Positions 45,640 to 57,800 of a stretch of 64,000 nt of DNA are shown piece by piece. The position numbers and the translations under genes are program-made. The first letter of the stretch is position 1. Every line of letters starts with the position of its first letter. Below the pieces are notes generated by a model, which was not told the origin of the DNA, did not search any database, and saw nothing but the letters and a program-made list of their open reading frames with translations. The DNA comes from Manis javanica (Eukaryota > Chordata > Mammalia > Pholidota > Manidae): contig NC_133158.1 in assembly GCF_040802235.1 (NCBI RefSeq), forward strand, positions 82,322,501-82,386,500, written 5' to 3'.

Positions 45640-46640
45640 GCAAGAACTAGACAAGTTTTTTCCAAGTAACTTATCTACAAAGCAGAATACAGTTCAATAA
45701 TATTTATATGAATACAAAAATACATAGCATCCAACAAAGTTAAGATTCCCCTTGTCTAACATCCAATAATGGTTGCCAGACATACAAAGCAGCAGTAAAT
45801 ACAAAAATAATCAGTCCCAAATCAACTAAAAACTGAGAACTGACAGATATTAGAATCAGCAGATAAGGACATTTAAACCTAACATAATTAAATTGCGTAT
45901 GTTCAAAAAGTTAGGTGATGCCATAGAAGATAAAATATAACTTCCAAATCCAACTTCTGCAGATAAAAGCTACAATATTTGAAATGAAAATAAACTGGAT
46001 AGAATTGGTGGCCAATGTGACATTATAGCATAAGAGATTATTACATTTAAAGACATAGCAACAGAAACAATGCAAACAAATATGTAGAGAAAACAGAAAA
46101 ATGAAGAGCATCATTGAGCTCTGGGATAATTTCTGCTGAGCTAATGTATGTGTAATTGGAACCGAGAATAGTGAGGAGGAACAGAAAAAAATGGTTAAAG
46201 AAATAATGCTGAACTATTTTCCTAACTGGTGAAAACTATAAACCTGCAAATCTAAGAAGCTCAGTGAATCCAAGCACAAAAAAAGATACATCGTAATTAA
46301 GTTGCTTAAAACCAGTAAGAAAGTCTTATAAGCATCTAGAAAATAAGAGCATCTTAGAAACAGAGACCAAAGATAAAGAACGGCAGCAGATTTCTCTTCA
46401 AAAATAATGCGTCAGAAGTTAGTTATTTAAAGTATGAAAAAAACAAAACAGAATAAAACTCTCAGCCCATGGATTCTTTATAGCAAAAATATTCTTCAAA
46501 AACAAAGGTGAAATACTTTTTCGGACATACAAAAGTGAAAGAATTTATCACCAGCAGATCTTCTGCACAAGAAATGGTAAGGAAAGTCCTTTAGAGAGAA
46601 GGAAAATAATCCTGGATGGAAATGCAGTTTTTGATTCTTA
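45640..46640 (+). repeat. HAL1 or L1 ORF1-region relic, plus strand
   Basis: The right end carries 'aaaaatattcttcaaaaacaaaggtgaaa', 'ttttcggacatacaaaagtgaaagaatttatcaccagcagat' and 'gcacaagaaatggtaaggaaagtcctt' in order (in pieces), the C-terminal ORF1 and post-ORF1 wording shared by HAL1 and old L1M elements. The left end is uncertain. No frame survives. HAL1 is a half-LINE that lacks ORF2 and depended on L1. Confidence 0.6.
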
Positions 46641-46739
46641 GGGGTATTGACTAAAATGAAGCATGACATGAGTTACTGAGGTGAGGTGATCCTGGGTGGG
46701 ATTCATTGACCTCCAAAATGATTTTTTGAAAATGTGGCT

Positions 46740-48300
46740 CATTCTTTGTTCTGTGAAATCCTGGGTTTTTACAAATGCATAGTGTCATGTATCCACTACT
46801 ACAGTATCCTACAGAATAGTTTTCACCCCCCCCCCAAGAAATCCTCTGTGCTTTACTATTCACAATTCCACTCCTACACCCCTGACGACCATTCATCATT
46901 TTATCATCTCCATAATTTTGTTTTTTCCAGATGCCATGTAATTGGAATCAAACAGTATGCAGCCCTGGGATCTTCTCTAAGCAATATGAATTTATTATTG
47001 ATGTTAATGATAAGATTCATTAATGATGTCACATAGATTGATAGCTAATTTATTTTTATTCCTCAATAGTAGCCCACTGTATGGGTATGGCAAGTTTATC
47101 GATTCAGCTGATGAAGGATATCTTTATTGCTTACAGATTTTGGTGATTATGAATAAAGCTGCATTCACATGCAGGTTTTAGTGTGCACACAAGTTTTCAA
47201 ATCAGTTAGGTAATTACCTAGGACTACAATTGCTAGATCATATGATAAGATTATGTTTAGGTTTATAAGCCCTGCCAAACTGTCTTCCAAAGTGACTGCA
47301 CCATTTGCATTTTCACCGACAATGAATGACACTTCCTGTTGCTTGGAATTCTTACCAGCAATTGGTTTTGTCAGTTTTTTGGGTCCTAGCCTTTTTAAGA
47401 TGTGTGTAGTGATACACTTGTTGCTTTAATTTAAATTTCCCTAATGACAAAGAGTGTTGAGCATCTTTTCATATGCTTATTTGCCACCTGTACAATTTCT
47501 TTGATGAGATATCTATTCAGATCCTTTGCCCAATTTATAATTGAGTTGTTTTCTTATTGTTGATTTTAGAGAGTTCCTTGTATATTCTGGATACAATTAC
47601 TTTTTTTCAGACAGGAGTTTTTCAAATATTTCTCCCAGTGTGTGGCTTGTCTTTTGATTCTCTTAAACAGTATCTTTCACAGAGCAAGCACTTTTAATTT
47701 TAATAAAGTTCAACTTATCAATTTTTTTTCATAAATTGTGCCTAAAAATTCATAACCAAATGAAAGGTTACACAGATTTTCTCCTGAATATTCTTCTTGA
47801 AGTTTTATAGTTTTACATTTCACATTTAGGTAAATGATTCACTTCTATTTTTGTAAGAAAATGTAAGACACAAGGTTCATATTTTTCCATAAGAACTTCA
47901 TGTTTCCAGTATCATTTATTGAAAATACTGTAAGATAAATTCTAGCCAAAATAAGCAGGTGAAGAGAGGCAACAAAGGGCCAGGTAGTTTATTTGAGCGC
48001 AGTTTCTGGGCGATGTTCCCCAGTCTACGGAAATAGAGGCTGGGAAGTCGCGTGTAACTAGACAGGCAGTGAGTTTTTAAAGAAGGTAGCAGGAGACAGA
48101 GCTTAGATTTACAGCAGCACGAGGAATGCTAGCCTAAGGCACATTTTTCAGGTTGCAAGGGGGCAGCAGCCAGGGACTTTGTCACATCATCAGTGTCCAA
48201 CGTGCTCACCCCTCTCCCCAGTGCATCCAACCTTACAAATACTATTGTTTTTCCTGTGTGTATTTTATACTTAAATAAATTTTCTAAAAAGCAGTTGAAA
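46740..48300 (-). mobile_element. old L1 LINE 3' part, minus strand, split by a solo LTR
   Basis: Minus-strand L1ME-like 3' UTR and ORF2 end: 'ttttttccagatgccatgtaattggaatc', 'tgattatgaataaagctgc', 'ctaggactacaattgctagatcatat', 'ccaaagtgactgcacca', 'ttttcatatgcttatttgcc', 'gagttccttgtatattctggatac' and 'tgtgtggcttgtctttt' (in pieces) come in the family's order. At 47928 it breaks; the same sentence ('tttattgaaaatac' then 'tattgtttttcc') resumes at 48238-48243 after a solo LTR. It lies tail-to-tail with the plus-strand HAL1 relic at 45640-46640. Confidence 0.7.
47924..48242 (-). mobile_element. solo ERV LTR nested in an L1, AATAC duplications
   Basis: A 309-base unit at 47929-48237 starts TGTAAG and ends CTTACA, so its termini are 6-base inverted repeats. 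Perfect 5-base copies of AATAC flank it (47924-47928, 48238-48242). A 'tttatt' at 47986-47991, the reverse of AATAAA, gives minus orientation. It is richer in G+C and retains CpG (for example 'gggaagtcgcgtg'), unlike the L1 around it, so it is younger. I recognise the wording but not the family name. As a solo LTR it carried promoter and polyadenylation signals. Confidence 0.82.
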
Positions 48301-48467
48301 TATAAGCAAGAATTCATTAATTTAACATTTCCAGATTTTTATTTAATAAAGTACACCACTAACATCATGGAAAAATTAAATATGTAGATGATGGCAAAAA
48401 AGGTATTTATGTTGTGTAAAACTGACAAAGGATTAATATTTGTAACTTAAAAGGAATTCTTACATAT

Positions 48468-48515
48468 CTTTCTTCTTTAAACTTGTGGCTCCGCTTTCTT
48501 CTTTAAACTTGTGGT
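48468..48515. repeat. short tandem duplication
   Basis: CTTTCTTCTTTAAACTTGTGG occurs at 48468-48488 and again at 48494-48514, separated by 5-6 bases (given here as one 21-base unit described by its ends CTTTCTTC and CTTGTGG). It lies at the left edge of the L2 fragment. A slippage product or a transposon excision scar could explain it. Confidence 0.6.
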
Positions 48516-49560
48516 CCTGTATCCTCATGTTTCAGTTCATCATCTCAAACTCACTTACTGAATATTTTCAACATCATCATTTCCAATCTTTGTCCCTATC
48601 CTCTACCTCTTTATCTGCTACTTCTGTCAGTGTAATCTTTCAAGATTAGATTGATTTTTAATTATAGTGCTTTAAAAGTCTTCTCTTGTTTCCCATTGCC
48701 TGTAAAATGAGAACTGAACACCTTGGTATGGCCATTCAAAGGCCTTCCTAATTTGGTCCTTATGTAACTGTGAGCTCATCTACTATGTATTTTTCTTTAT
48801 ACACAGAAACTCAGCACAGCAGTTGTTGTTTTTTTCCCCCTGAGCTGCTTTCTACTGTTTATTTGTGCTATAATACTATGGTTTTGTTGCATGAAATAAA
48901 ATCTCAAAGTTCAGCAACCTTTGATTTTAAACCTCTATTTCTCACATATGAATTGGTGGGTTTAACTTGGAACCTCTAGGCTGCAGGTATCTCAGGTCTG
49001 GGTCTGCTCTGCAAGTCTCCATCTTTTTTCCACCAATTGCAGCTATGGTATATTCTAATGGAGAAGTTGAAAGCATTTGAGAGGGATTAAAAAATATAGG
49101 ATGCCTGTTAAGGCATAAGTATTATTATTTCATCTGATATTTCATTAGTCAAAGCAATTTCACATGGTCAGGTCCATAGCCAAAGACTGGAGTATTATCT
49201 ACTGCCTAAGATGAAGCCATAGCCAGTGTATTCATCAGGAACGGGTGAGAAACTGGGCCAAGAAAGTGGCATATGCTCTCCTACCTCTGTTCCTTTGCAT
49301 ATGCTGTTTTGTTTTAATAATTTTCTATTGCTACCTTTCTAATCTTGTAAACTCCTAATCATCATTCAAAATGTAGTTAAATATCATTATCTGAGAAGTT
49401 TTCCCTTTTAAAACACATGAAGTTCCTTTTTCTTGTTACTATAGTACTTTATACAGGCTTCTCCTTCTATATTTTAACTCTCGTTAAAGTATAGAAAGAC
49501 TATTACTATCCATGTACCTGAGCCCATAGAAGATCCTTTAGATTATGGGACAGATATTCC
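48516..49560 (+). repeat. L2 LINE in two parts, with another old repeat between
   Basis: Left part: 'ttgtttcccattgcctgtaaaatgagaac', 'cattcaaaggccttcctaatttggtcctta' (in pieces), to about 48780. Right part: 'tcctttgcatatgctgtt', 'cttgtaaactcctaatcatcattcaaaatg', 'tctgagaagttttccc', to about 49560. Both follow the L2 consensus in order and orientation, so one L2 copy appears interrupted. The stretch between (about 48885-49245), with 'tctatttctcacatatgaattgg', 'aggctgcaggtatctcaggtctgggtctgctc' and 'atttcacatggtcagg' (in pieces), resembles the class of repeat at 12580-12960. Confidence 0.6.
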
Positions 49561-52500
49561 CTTTGCTGGTCCCATGGTATACACTTCCAAAAAACTGTTG
49601 AAAGATTAGATGAATTTAACTCCATCTGAATGGCTGGACAAGATCTCTGCTCATATGTATGAAGTATAAAAACAACTTTGGATAAGAAGGTAACAGGAAA
49701 AATAGAGAAGAACTATTTTTTTTCCTACTACAGATTGATTGTATTATCACCTATGAGTAAAGAATATGTAGTGTCTATTGGCTTTAGGCCTTTCAAACTG
49801 ATACATCAATCTCAGAGAAGAGGATGCATTGCACAAATGCAAAAAGGCAATTTATGGAAGATATAGATAGAATACTGTATCTATCAAGTATAGATAGAAT
49901 ACTGAGCAGAAAGACATGTTAAAACACAAGAGACAGATAATTGCTGAAGCTCATGTTGAAGCCACACCCCTCTCTTCATTATTCATTAATTCCAACTTTT
50001 CTTACTTTTAATCTTTATTTGATGTCCAAAATAACGTCAGAAAACAGTCAAACAAAATTGGTAAGGAGCTCTGAAATAAAGAACATTTAGCAATTGTATT
50101 TCACATTTGTTTAAATAGAGAACTGCATCTAGGTTGGGTTCCTTTGGGAACATTATTTCTTCTATTATAACAGGGATAAAGAATGAAAGTGAGATGTGTA
50201 GTGCAAGTACATTTATCACTGAGATAATCAACTGGGCCTGTAATTAAGGTGAATACTAGTTAGATGCATATGGGAGAAAATCCAACAAAAACAAACTATT
50301 GCATGTATGCTATGCAGATATGTACACTGGATTTTACTTTTATTTTTAGACATAATTTAGTCTCATGCCTTAAAAACTCTACACTCAAATGGAGTGATAT
50401 AAAAAGTATACCAGGCTTCCAAAGATCCTCATTAGCAGTAATGGTATTAAGGAGAATATGAGGTATTTTTAAGTATATTCACTATTTTAAGTCATTTTGT
50501 TTACTGCTTTTACTAATAAGGCAACAAAAATTTCTGTTTTCAAGTTTTAAGTAGAAAACTAAACATTTGCATCATATAAGCTGTTTTATTTGAATATTGA
50601 ATCACTGACTATGACTAAATATATTACAGTCATACTACAAATCTATCAGTAAGTAAAATCAATTAGAACCATGAAGTTACCAGATTTATGGTTCCAACTA
50701 ATTTATAATGGTGAGCAGGCGACTAGTTGCTATTGTAAAGTATTATATTTACTCATTATAAGATGAATATATTACAGTTAGTTATTGATTTAGTGAAACT
50801 TTCATCCATTATTTTATTTTGTTCCAAAAGGGACCTATTATGATCTTTCTCCTTTCCCCAAACCCATATATTATATTCTTAATCTTCAACATATTGTTCC
50901 CTCAAAAAATTTTAGAATAAATGGGGAGCAAGGAATTTTTCAGAATAAAATGATGAATAAAACTTGCAACTCATCATAACTACTAAGACAATTCTATTTC
51001 CTAAGGCAACTGAAGGATCGATGCAAAGCAATAGCATCTCATTAAATGTAATTCTGAGGTTAGTCATTTGCTATGATAGTTACTTTTAGGATCACCATCA
51101 TGCTTGCATAGGCAAAATTGTCTAATTCAGTGAGAACTGACAGAAGCAGCTAAAATGTTGCACCTTCAAATATAAATGAAAAACAAGACAAACATGGTGA
51201 ATAAGACCATTACATTGGTCAGCATCCTTGAAGTTTTACTGAACCTCACAATTACTTTCCTGTGAAATAAAAGACATTCCTTTGAAGAAGCAGTTTTATA
51301 TATATTACTTCAAATTTATTACAGTTGAAAGGTTGAGAGGAAAATTGGCCTTGTAATAGAAAAAAACAATGCTGGCTATTTCTTCCTGATACATATGATT
51401 CCTGTAATGATGCTTGCTATTCTGGGTAGGTCATTTTAACTCAAACTTCATGTAACTATGTTTGCTATACAAACTTAGTTTTTGTTAGCCAAAATTTTAC
51501 ATGGTCTATTTGTGTCAAATACTTGTATTTCATTTGAGCATATTACAGTCAAATAAAAAAAATGACTGTTGTTACTGTTGCTTTAGATCTTTTGTTTGTT
51601 CTTTTCCTTTTTCCTTTCAGTGGTCTTATAAATATTTAGTTTTATTTTTAAATTCTTAGAACTGTTTTTTAAAATATCACAGCATGTATAGTTTATTCTT
51701 AGTATTTATCAACAATAGTTAATGAATTAATACAACTGTCTAGGAAATAATTAAATTTAATTTATCAAGGCATATATAAATGTATTCCCAAGGAATAAAG
51801 CAATACCTTCATAATAATTTAGAAGCCCAATATTCCAGATATTTTTAATTTATGTAAAACTAAGCATTGAGAATGTGAGATAATATGAAGGTACAGACTT
51901 TACTAAATTAAAATTGTTCAAAGTATTCAGTTATTTAGAAAGTCATCTGATACAGGCCCTTGCCTCTAAATAAGCCTGAATTTTACAAACACAAGGTGAT
52001 ATTTGTACAGTGTCTTGAGCCTAGGATTTTTGCCAATGGCAGTTATTATCATGAGACATCTGATTGTAATAACATACACTATACCCTAGAATTACTCAGC
52101 TTGCTCTCTGCTTCTGTATGGCCTAGTAAAGATAAGCTACCAGTTGGAACAAGACTAAATTTCTGCCATGAGGATTGGGGAAAGGAGGAGAAATGCTTCA
52201 TAACACTGACTATCCCAGAACTACGTCTTAAACTGTTCAGCCATTGGATTTAGTGACTTCCTGACACCACCACTCTGTCTCCCTGAATATAAAGAAACTC
52301 TGCCCAGCCTGACAAAATGCCTCTGAGGAAGGGAGCTGGGACAGATGGCACTGTAGTCCTGATGGCCAATGATCTTGTATGTTCTGTCTGTATAAAACAC
52401 CTTGATATATTTCCCCAGAGTTTAACTCCCACAAGGTGTAGTGCTGTCAAATGATAATTAGTGCTGTTTGTAAGAATCACAAAGTTTTAAGCATTTGCTC

Positions 52501-53877
52501 ATTTAATATTTAAAAAACTAATTCATAATTTTTTTACTGATAATAAGTACATGAACTAATTTGTATTTAAAGTATTTATCCAGAGAAATGCGAAGGAAGT
52601 AGGCTGGATTGTGTGATGATGCTTACCATTTTTGATCAGGTGTGGAGTCTCACTTCCACTCATTTTCCACTGTTGAAAACAAACATAGGCAAGCCCCACT
52701 TCACTGGGGCTGGAAAGAATTCTTCTACTACAAGTCTCATGGCAGTGGGTCAAAAAACATCACACAGTTGTGCTTGTATTCAAATGGGTGGAAAATTGCA
52801 AATACTCTTGGGAAAAAAAGAACTGGATATTTATGAACAGATCAAAAATTATTAGGCAGTCTTTGAGTTGATGGAAGAAACTTTTGGTTAAGGACAATAG
52901 TTGAAATTGTGGCAAGACAATGATTTAATATTATTGGGAAAAAATAAAAGAGCATTTTCATACATAAATTAGTTGTGCATTAAAAAATGTGCCCAAAGCT
53001 TATCTTATTCACTGGAATATTTGAAACTTATTCCTCATAAATGAATATTTTATATAAGTATATGTACTTTGAAATGACCCAGTAGTTTCTTCTCTTGCAG
53101 TACTTTTGCTAGACAATCCAGGAGCTAGCTATTCCCAGCATCTCAATTGCTAATCATTAAGTATTAAGGAAAAAACATGAGTAAATATATTCTCATCTGA
53201 GTTGTAGCTAAGGTTGGCCATGGTTCCAGTTCTGGCAGATTAGATGGATATGTAGGGGGAAGTCAGCTTGAGAGGCCTATGTATACATTTCTTATTCTCA
53301 TTGATAAATGAGATCAAAGTCCAGTATACTTCTGTCCTCCTCTACTGCATCCCCCCCACCCCCATTCCTGGTTCTGAATACTTTCATCAGTCACTGTGCT
53401 ACCATCTGGAGGAGCCAATTTGCAACCATGGAACAAAAAATACTGGAGAAGAAGACAGAGAAAAATCTGATGATATTGTTAAGAATTTTGATATTGTTAA
53501 GAGGCAGCATGAATGCTTGATAACAGCCAAATTCTTTTTATATGAGGAAAAAATCTCTCCTCCAACCTAGTTTAAAACACTATTGCCTTTATTAACTTTT
53601 ATTCACAAACATTGCTGTTCTTAGAAACTATCAAAATTAAAATTATCTTTGTATCAATCAAAATCAAAACCATCTTTGTAAGCATCTGGCTATTTTGCAG
53701 AAACAAAATCATGATTTCTACCAATTTCTAAGAAACTATAGTTCATTCCCATGAATCAATAACTTCTTCACATATTTCACTCTGTCACAAATTTTCATAT
53801 ATATACACATATATAAATTATTGGTCATATCAAGCCATTATTATATAGATAATAGTAAGTTAATATCAAAATATTTC
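49561..53877. other. intergenic DNA, no gene seen
   Basis: About 4.3 kb without a recognisable gene. A short repeat of 'tagatagaatactg' occurs at 49864-49877 and 49892-49905. The interval 51955-52460 is less AT-rich, has a TATA-like 'atataaag' near 52288 and frames of up to 97 codons, and could be a degraded LTR. The interval 52610-52850 has overlapping frames of 80 and 64 codons and may be another old repeat. Neither has motifs that I recognise. Confidence 0.5.
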
Positions 53878-54690
53878 TGTTAGGGGGTTGAGTTTATTTT
53901 CCTCAGTTTTGTCCCTGCCACAACAAAGAATTGAAAGGCAGAGACACAGTAGTGAAGCAGAGTAGAAGTTTTATTTGAAGTTATGCACTTAAAGAGAAAA
54001 AAAGTGTGGGCATGCTCAGAGAGGAAGCTCCCTGAAAGATTAGGGGTTCCCTACTTTAAGGATTTTTCAGGAATGTGACTAAGGGCTAGGGGGTGTAAAC
54101 TTGTCAAGTGGTCTCAAGATGCTTACCTCTGGTGAGATACACCATGTTTCCTCTATTATCAGTCTTCCAGGTAATTCTGAAAAATTAATTTAACACAAGA
54201 AATTTACTGATCCAGTTTCTCCTCAGGATAGTAGCTTCCCTCTGGGAACATATCAATCAAGACCATCTTCTCTGCCCCCAAGGTGGGCTGAGTTATCCTC
54301 TGCTCTTGTCTCCTGTCCTGGTTACAAAATTACTTGATTAAGGGCTGAAGGAGCATAAAACAGCATATAGGTTAAGTTAAAGAATAAGCTGGGCCTTTTA
54401 GGAGGCTAAAGTAAATCTTACAATGGTATGATCTAATTGACACAAAAAAGACATGGGCTGTGTGCTTGGATACTTTTCTTTATCTGGGGAATATTCAGAC
54501 ATTCCAAGTTACTCTGGCCTTTAGAGCTTCAACTGATTAACTCATTAACTCTGTGAGTCTTTTCTGGCTCTCTTTATATCTGGGAGTTTTATCTGGTTAA
54601 TTCTTTGAGTCCCTTTTAGTGGGCTTTACTGTCCTTATTTTCTCTCCACACTATTCACATCTGTTTTTCTGCCCAAGATTTCCATTCACA
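53878..54690 (-). repeat. ERV LTR, minus strand, family shared with 60439-60990
   Basis: Starts TGTTAGGGGGTTGAGTTTATT and has 'gtccctgcc', 'gaattgaaaggcagagacac', 'gaagcagagtagaagttttattt' (in pieces) in the same order as the unit at 60439, where the 'tttatt' marks a reversed AATAAA. The left boundary is firm; the right end near 54690 is set by weak similarity of 'tctgtttttctgcccaagatttcc' to the other copy's end. No duplication was identified. Contains CTGACC and other GC patches unlike the AT-rich flank. Confidence 0.5.
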
Positions 54691-55541
54691 ACCCACCCCA
54701 CCTCCTGGTCAGATATGCAGTGTTCAGTCTCCATCATAGTACCTCAGGAAGCTGCACATTTGGGTATACCTGTGATGAAGGTGGCATTGAAGGCCTCTCT
54801 TTCTCTGTCCACACTCAGGTGCTAAATTCCACTAATTGCCTCCTGATTGCTCTATTGTTTTCAACAATGCAGGCGGATATAAATTTCTCTCTGTACTAAT
54901 TCAACAAAATTCTGGCTTCTTTGAAGAAATAGTTTCTGAGATCAATGTTTGATTTTTGTTCTGACCCAGGAGGGCTCCTCTCATCTGTCTTATTCCCTGA
55001 AATATGTTCTGGAAACTGACCCACTTATACTTTAGGCTGTATCTTCAATCCCCTTTGAATTGCCTTTCATAATAACCTCCGCTATTATTAAGAATACTTT
55101 TGACTTAAACTTCTTCACTCTCTGTTGCAAATGAAGTCAGTTCCTTTGCAAGACATTAGGAGCATTTATATTCTATGGTCTATTTTTCCCTCTAGGGAAA
55201 ATCTCTGAGCCACTAGCTTCAGATGGGGACAACGGCAAGCTTCTCTCTGAGTGACACCCCTGCTCTAGAAACACAATGGAGTTGAGGGACAGGGGCAGGA
55301 TCCTGAGTCCTCTGCGCTTGCCTCCCCTGATAGAGCCTAACCTCAGGAGCCAGGGAAAGGGTGATTAGGGCCCCCATATTCTCAACATGCCACACACAAA
55401 GTGGAGCCTCTGTTCTAGAAATCTTCCATCTCTCAACTTCAGTCCCCCAGAATTTAGATTCAGCAACTGATGGATGGGAGCAGAATAAGAAAAGATGATA
55501 CCCATGTTCTCCATGGAGAAAAATCCATCTGGGTGCTGGGG
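54691..55541. other. unassigned, moderately GC-rich DNA between LTRs
   Basis: No gene recognised. It lies between a minus-strand LTR and a plus-strand provirus and has the balanced composition of ERV-derived DNA, so it may be internal ERV sequence or an unlisted LTR, but I see no gag, pol or env motif on either strand. Confidence 0.4.
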
Positions 55542-55865
55542 TGTGGGTAAAATTGCAATATTTCCAGAATCTCTCACCTGGCCTTAGTGTATCTCCATAT
55601 CAGTAGGTGTTTCCAAGGGGTGGAGAGGAGTAGTCCATCTCCTTATCAATAGGTGATTACATGGGGGAGTGAGGGCATATCTGAACTAGAGAGGTTAGGT
55701 GGGGTACCTTTTTGAAGCCAGATTGTGAGAGATGCAGGTGAGAAGTAGACGACTGCTTGTTAGCAATAAATAGGTTTCTTCCACTTAATTTCTCCCTTTG
55801 ATTGATTTTAGTATCAGAGGAAATTGCCCCAGGCTGGAAAAATATTCCCCCCCAAGCAGATTACA
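55542..55865 (+). repeat. 5' LTR of the 55.5-kb ERVL-like provirus
   Basis: Starts TGTGGGTAAAATTGC and ends TTACA. Contains 'cagaatctctcacctgg', 'atcaataggtgattaca', 'gggagtgagggcatatctg' and AATAAA at 55765-55770 followed by a U5 with 'ttgattgattttag'. The right end is placed by aligning it with the 3' LTR. Confidence 0.75.
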
Positions 55866-56049
55866 TCTGCTAGTAGTAGGCAGGACATCAAAACACAAAA
55901 TCTGTCTTTATGGGTGCAACCCTTGGGCAGGATGCTCCTAGAGATGGTGGGGAGATATGTGGAAATCTCCTTCAGATTGTGGGGAGCCCCAGTGGCTGCA
56001 GTGGTGGAAGGTGCAGCTTTGCCGAGAGCCCCATATCTGTGGGGCTTCC

Positions 56050-57160
56050 AACTGGGGAGGTAAAACTGAAGTTATCCCAGAAGCAGTAATAGACAAGATC
56101 CAGGCTTTCCCTACCCCTACTACTGTGGCAGTATAACAAGAGTTTTGGGGTCTTTTGGGCTACTGGAGAGTGTTTATCATGCACTTGACACAAATTCTGA
56201 AGCTTTTATACTGGCTGGTATGAAAGGGTATCAGGCAGAACTGGGATGAAACATATGCAGCTGCCTTTACCGCTGCTCAGCAAGAAGTCAAAACTTGAGT
56301 GTAATGTAAATCATCAAGTCCCTGTGATGTAACTGAAGACAGTTATGGATGGGGCCTTTGGTAGTGGCTTGAAATGACACTCCAACCTGTTGATTTCTGG
56401 TCACAACTATGGAATGGAGCAGAGGTCTGGTACACCTTGAGAGAGAAGCAACTAGGGACTATCTACCATGCCTTGCTGGCTACAAAGCCTATCACGGAAA
56501 CAGCTTTGACCAAGGTAATAACTATGCCATTGCAGGGTGGGTGCGAGACTGGACCCAAAATCACAGAGTAGCATGCCACAGATGCTTACACTGGCCAAAT
56601 GAAGCACATATTTATAGCAACATAGTACCCTCTCTACTAGCTCTTTAAGTGGAGAATTCCAATGCTTATTGGGGCCAGTGAAGAACTTTATTTTGAGCCA
56701 TTGGTAGCTGAGAGTCCTTATCAGAAGGGAAAAGCCCCTATACCTGAAGACGCTTGGTATATAGGCAGCTTCAGTCATGGGCAGCCTCCAAAGTGGAGGG
56801 CTGTGGCTTTCCATCCCAAGACTGAGACAATGTGGATGGAGGATGGAGAGGCGAAGAGCAGTCAGTTGGCTGAGTTGTGGGCAGTATGGCTCATGATCAT
56901 GCTGGAGCCTTCCCCTATAGTTTACTGCACTGACAGGTGGGCTGTTTAATGGGGCTTGACCCTGTGGCTACCAACATGGTACCATGCCAATTGGATGGTT
57001 GGCCATGTGCACCTTTGGGGGCAAGAGTTGTGCAAGACCTATGGGCCTCTGGTCAGACTAAGATAGTTACCATATATCATGAGACTGGCAATTTGCCGTT
57101 GGCATCCCCAGGGAATGATGAAGAAGACATTTTGACCCAAGCTAGATGGAAAGCCTGCCT
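56050..57160 (+). pseudogene. ERVL pol remnant: RT C-terminal part and RNase H
   Basis: At about 56060-56370, in shifting frames, is the thumb/connection end of a retroviral reverse transcriptase, with a GLLGYWRVF-like stretch near 56145-56170. RNase H follows: the piece 56662-56949 carries FHPKTETMWMEDGEAKSS, then AELWAVW and CTDRWAV. The acidic residues D (of EDGE), E (of AEL) and D (of CTD) fit the RNase H active site, although the serine after CTD is replaced by arginine. A frame change near 56940 moves the C-terminal part (56937-57164) to another frame, ending with a GNDEEDILTQARW segment. RNase H would remove the RNA strand during reverse transcription. Stops at about 56569 and 56946 and the lack of the palm domain rule out function. 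Confidence 0.72.
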
Positions 57161-57800
57161 CTGATACAGCCTAATGTTTAAATCAGCATTTGTTGCACAT
57201 GGAGCAAAAGAAAATGTGGGCTGTATCCCATTAGTAGAGTTTGCCATTTACCTTTGAGGAAGTCAGCAGAGCCCAGAAGGAGTGCCTTGTATGCTCTAAT
57301 AGGGACTTACACCAAGTCCCACAGCAACATGGGACAATAGTAAAGGGGCTGATACCCCTTGTCAGGTGGCAGATAGGGTATATGGGGCCTCTGCCCATAT
57401 CAGATGGATATCAGTATGCTATGACTTGTGCAGACATGGCTACTGGACTGTTGGTTGCTGTTCCTGCATGTCGTGCAGATCAACAAACCATCAAAAGGGT
57501 CCTAGACCATCTCTTTGCAGCCTATGGCTGGCCGTGGGTAACTGAGAACGATCAGTGCACCCACTTTACTGGACATGCGTTACAAGAATGAGTGAGGCAA
57601 TTCGGAATTAAGTGGAAGTGTCATGTGCCACTTAACCCTACCAGGACAGGCATGATAGAGAGGTAAGATGGCTTGTTGAAGTCTGTCCTAAAGTTGGACA
57701 CAGGTAGTGTACTGGGCTGGTCAGTTCATTTATGGACAGTGCTATGGCATTTGAATGAGAAGCCCTGAATAGGAGCCTTGAGCCCTGTGGATATGCTAAC
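57161..57800 (+). pseudogene. ERVL integrase remnant
   Basis: The longest open piece (57241-57591) starts with MPFTFEEVSRAQKECLVCSN, which holds the CXXC half of the N-terminal zinc-binding domain. It continues with a catalytic-core pattern: D in TCADMATG, then a conserved D in WVTENDQCTHFTG, and after a TGA at 57589-57591 the third acidic residue in a GMIER segment about 35 residues on. All three acidic residues of the DD35E triad are therefore still readable, across a stop. Integrase joins viral DNA to the chromosome and makes the 5-base duplications seen here. The C-terminal part is degraded. Confidence 0.75.

Noticed and set aside
56452-56814. 120-codon minus-strand frame
   Set aside because: Antisense shadow of the RNase H region of the plus-strand provirus.
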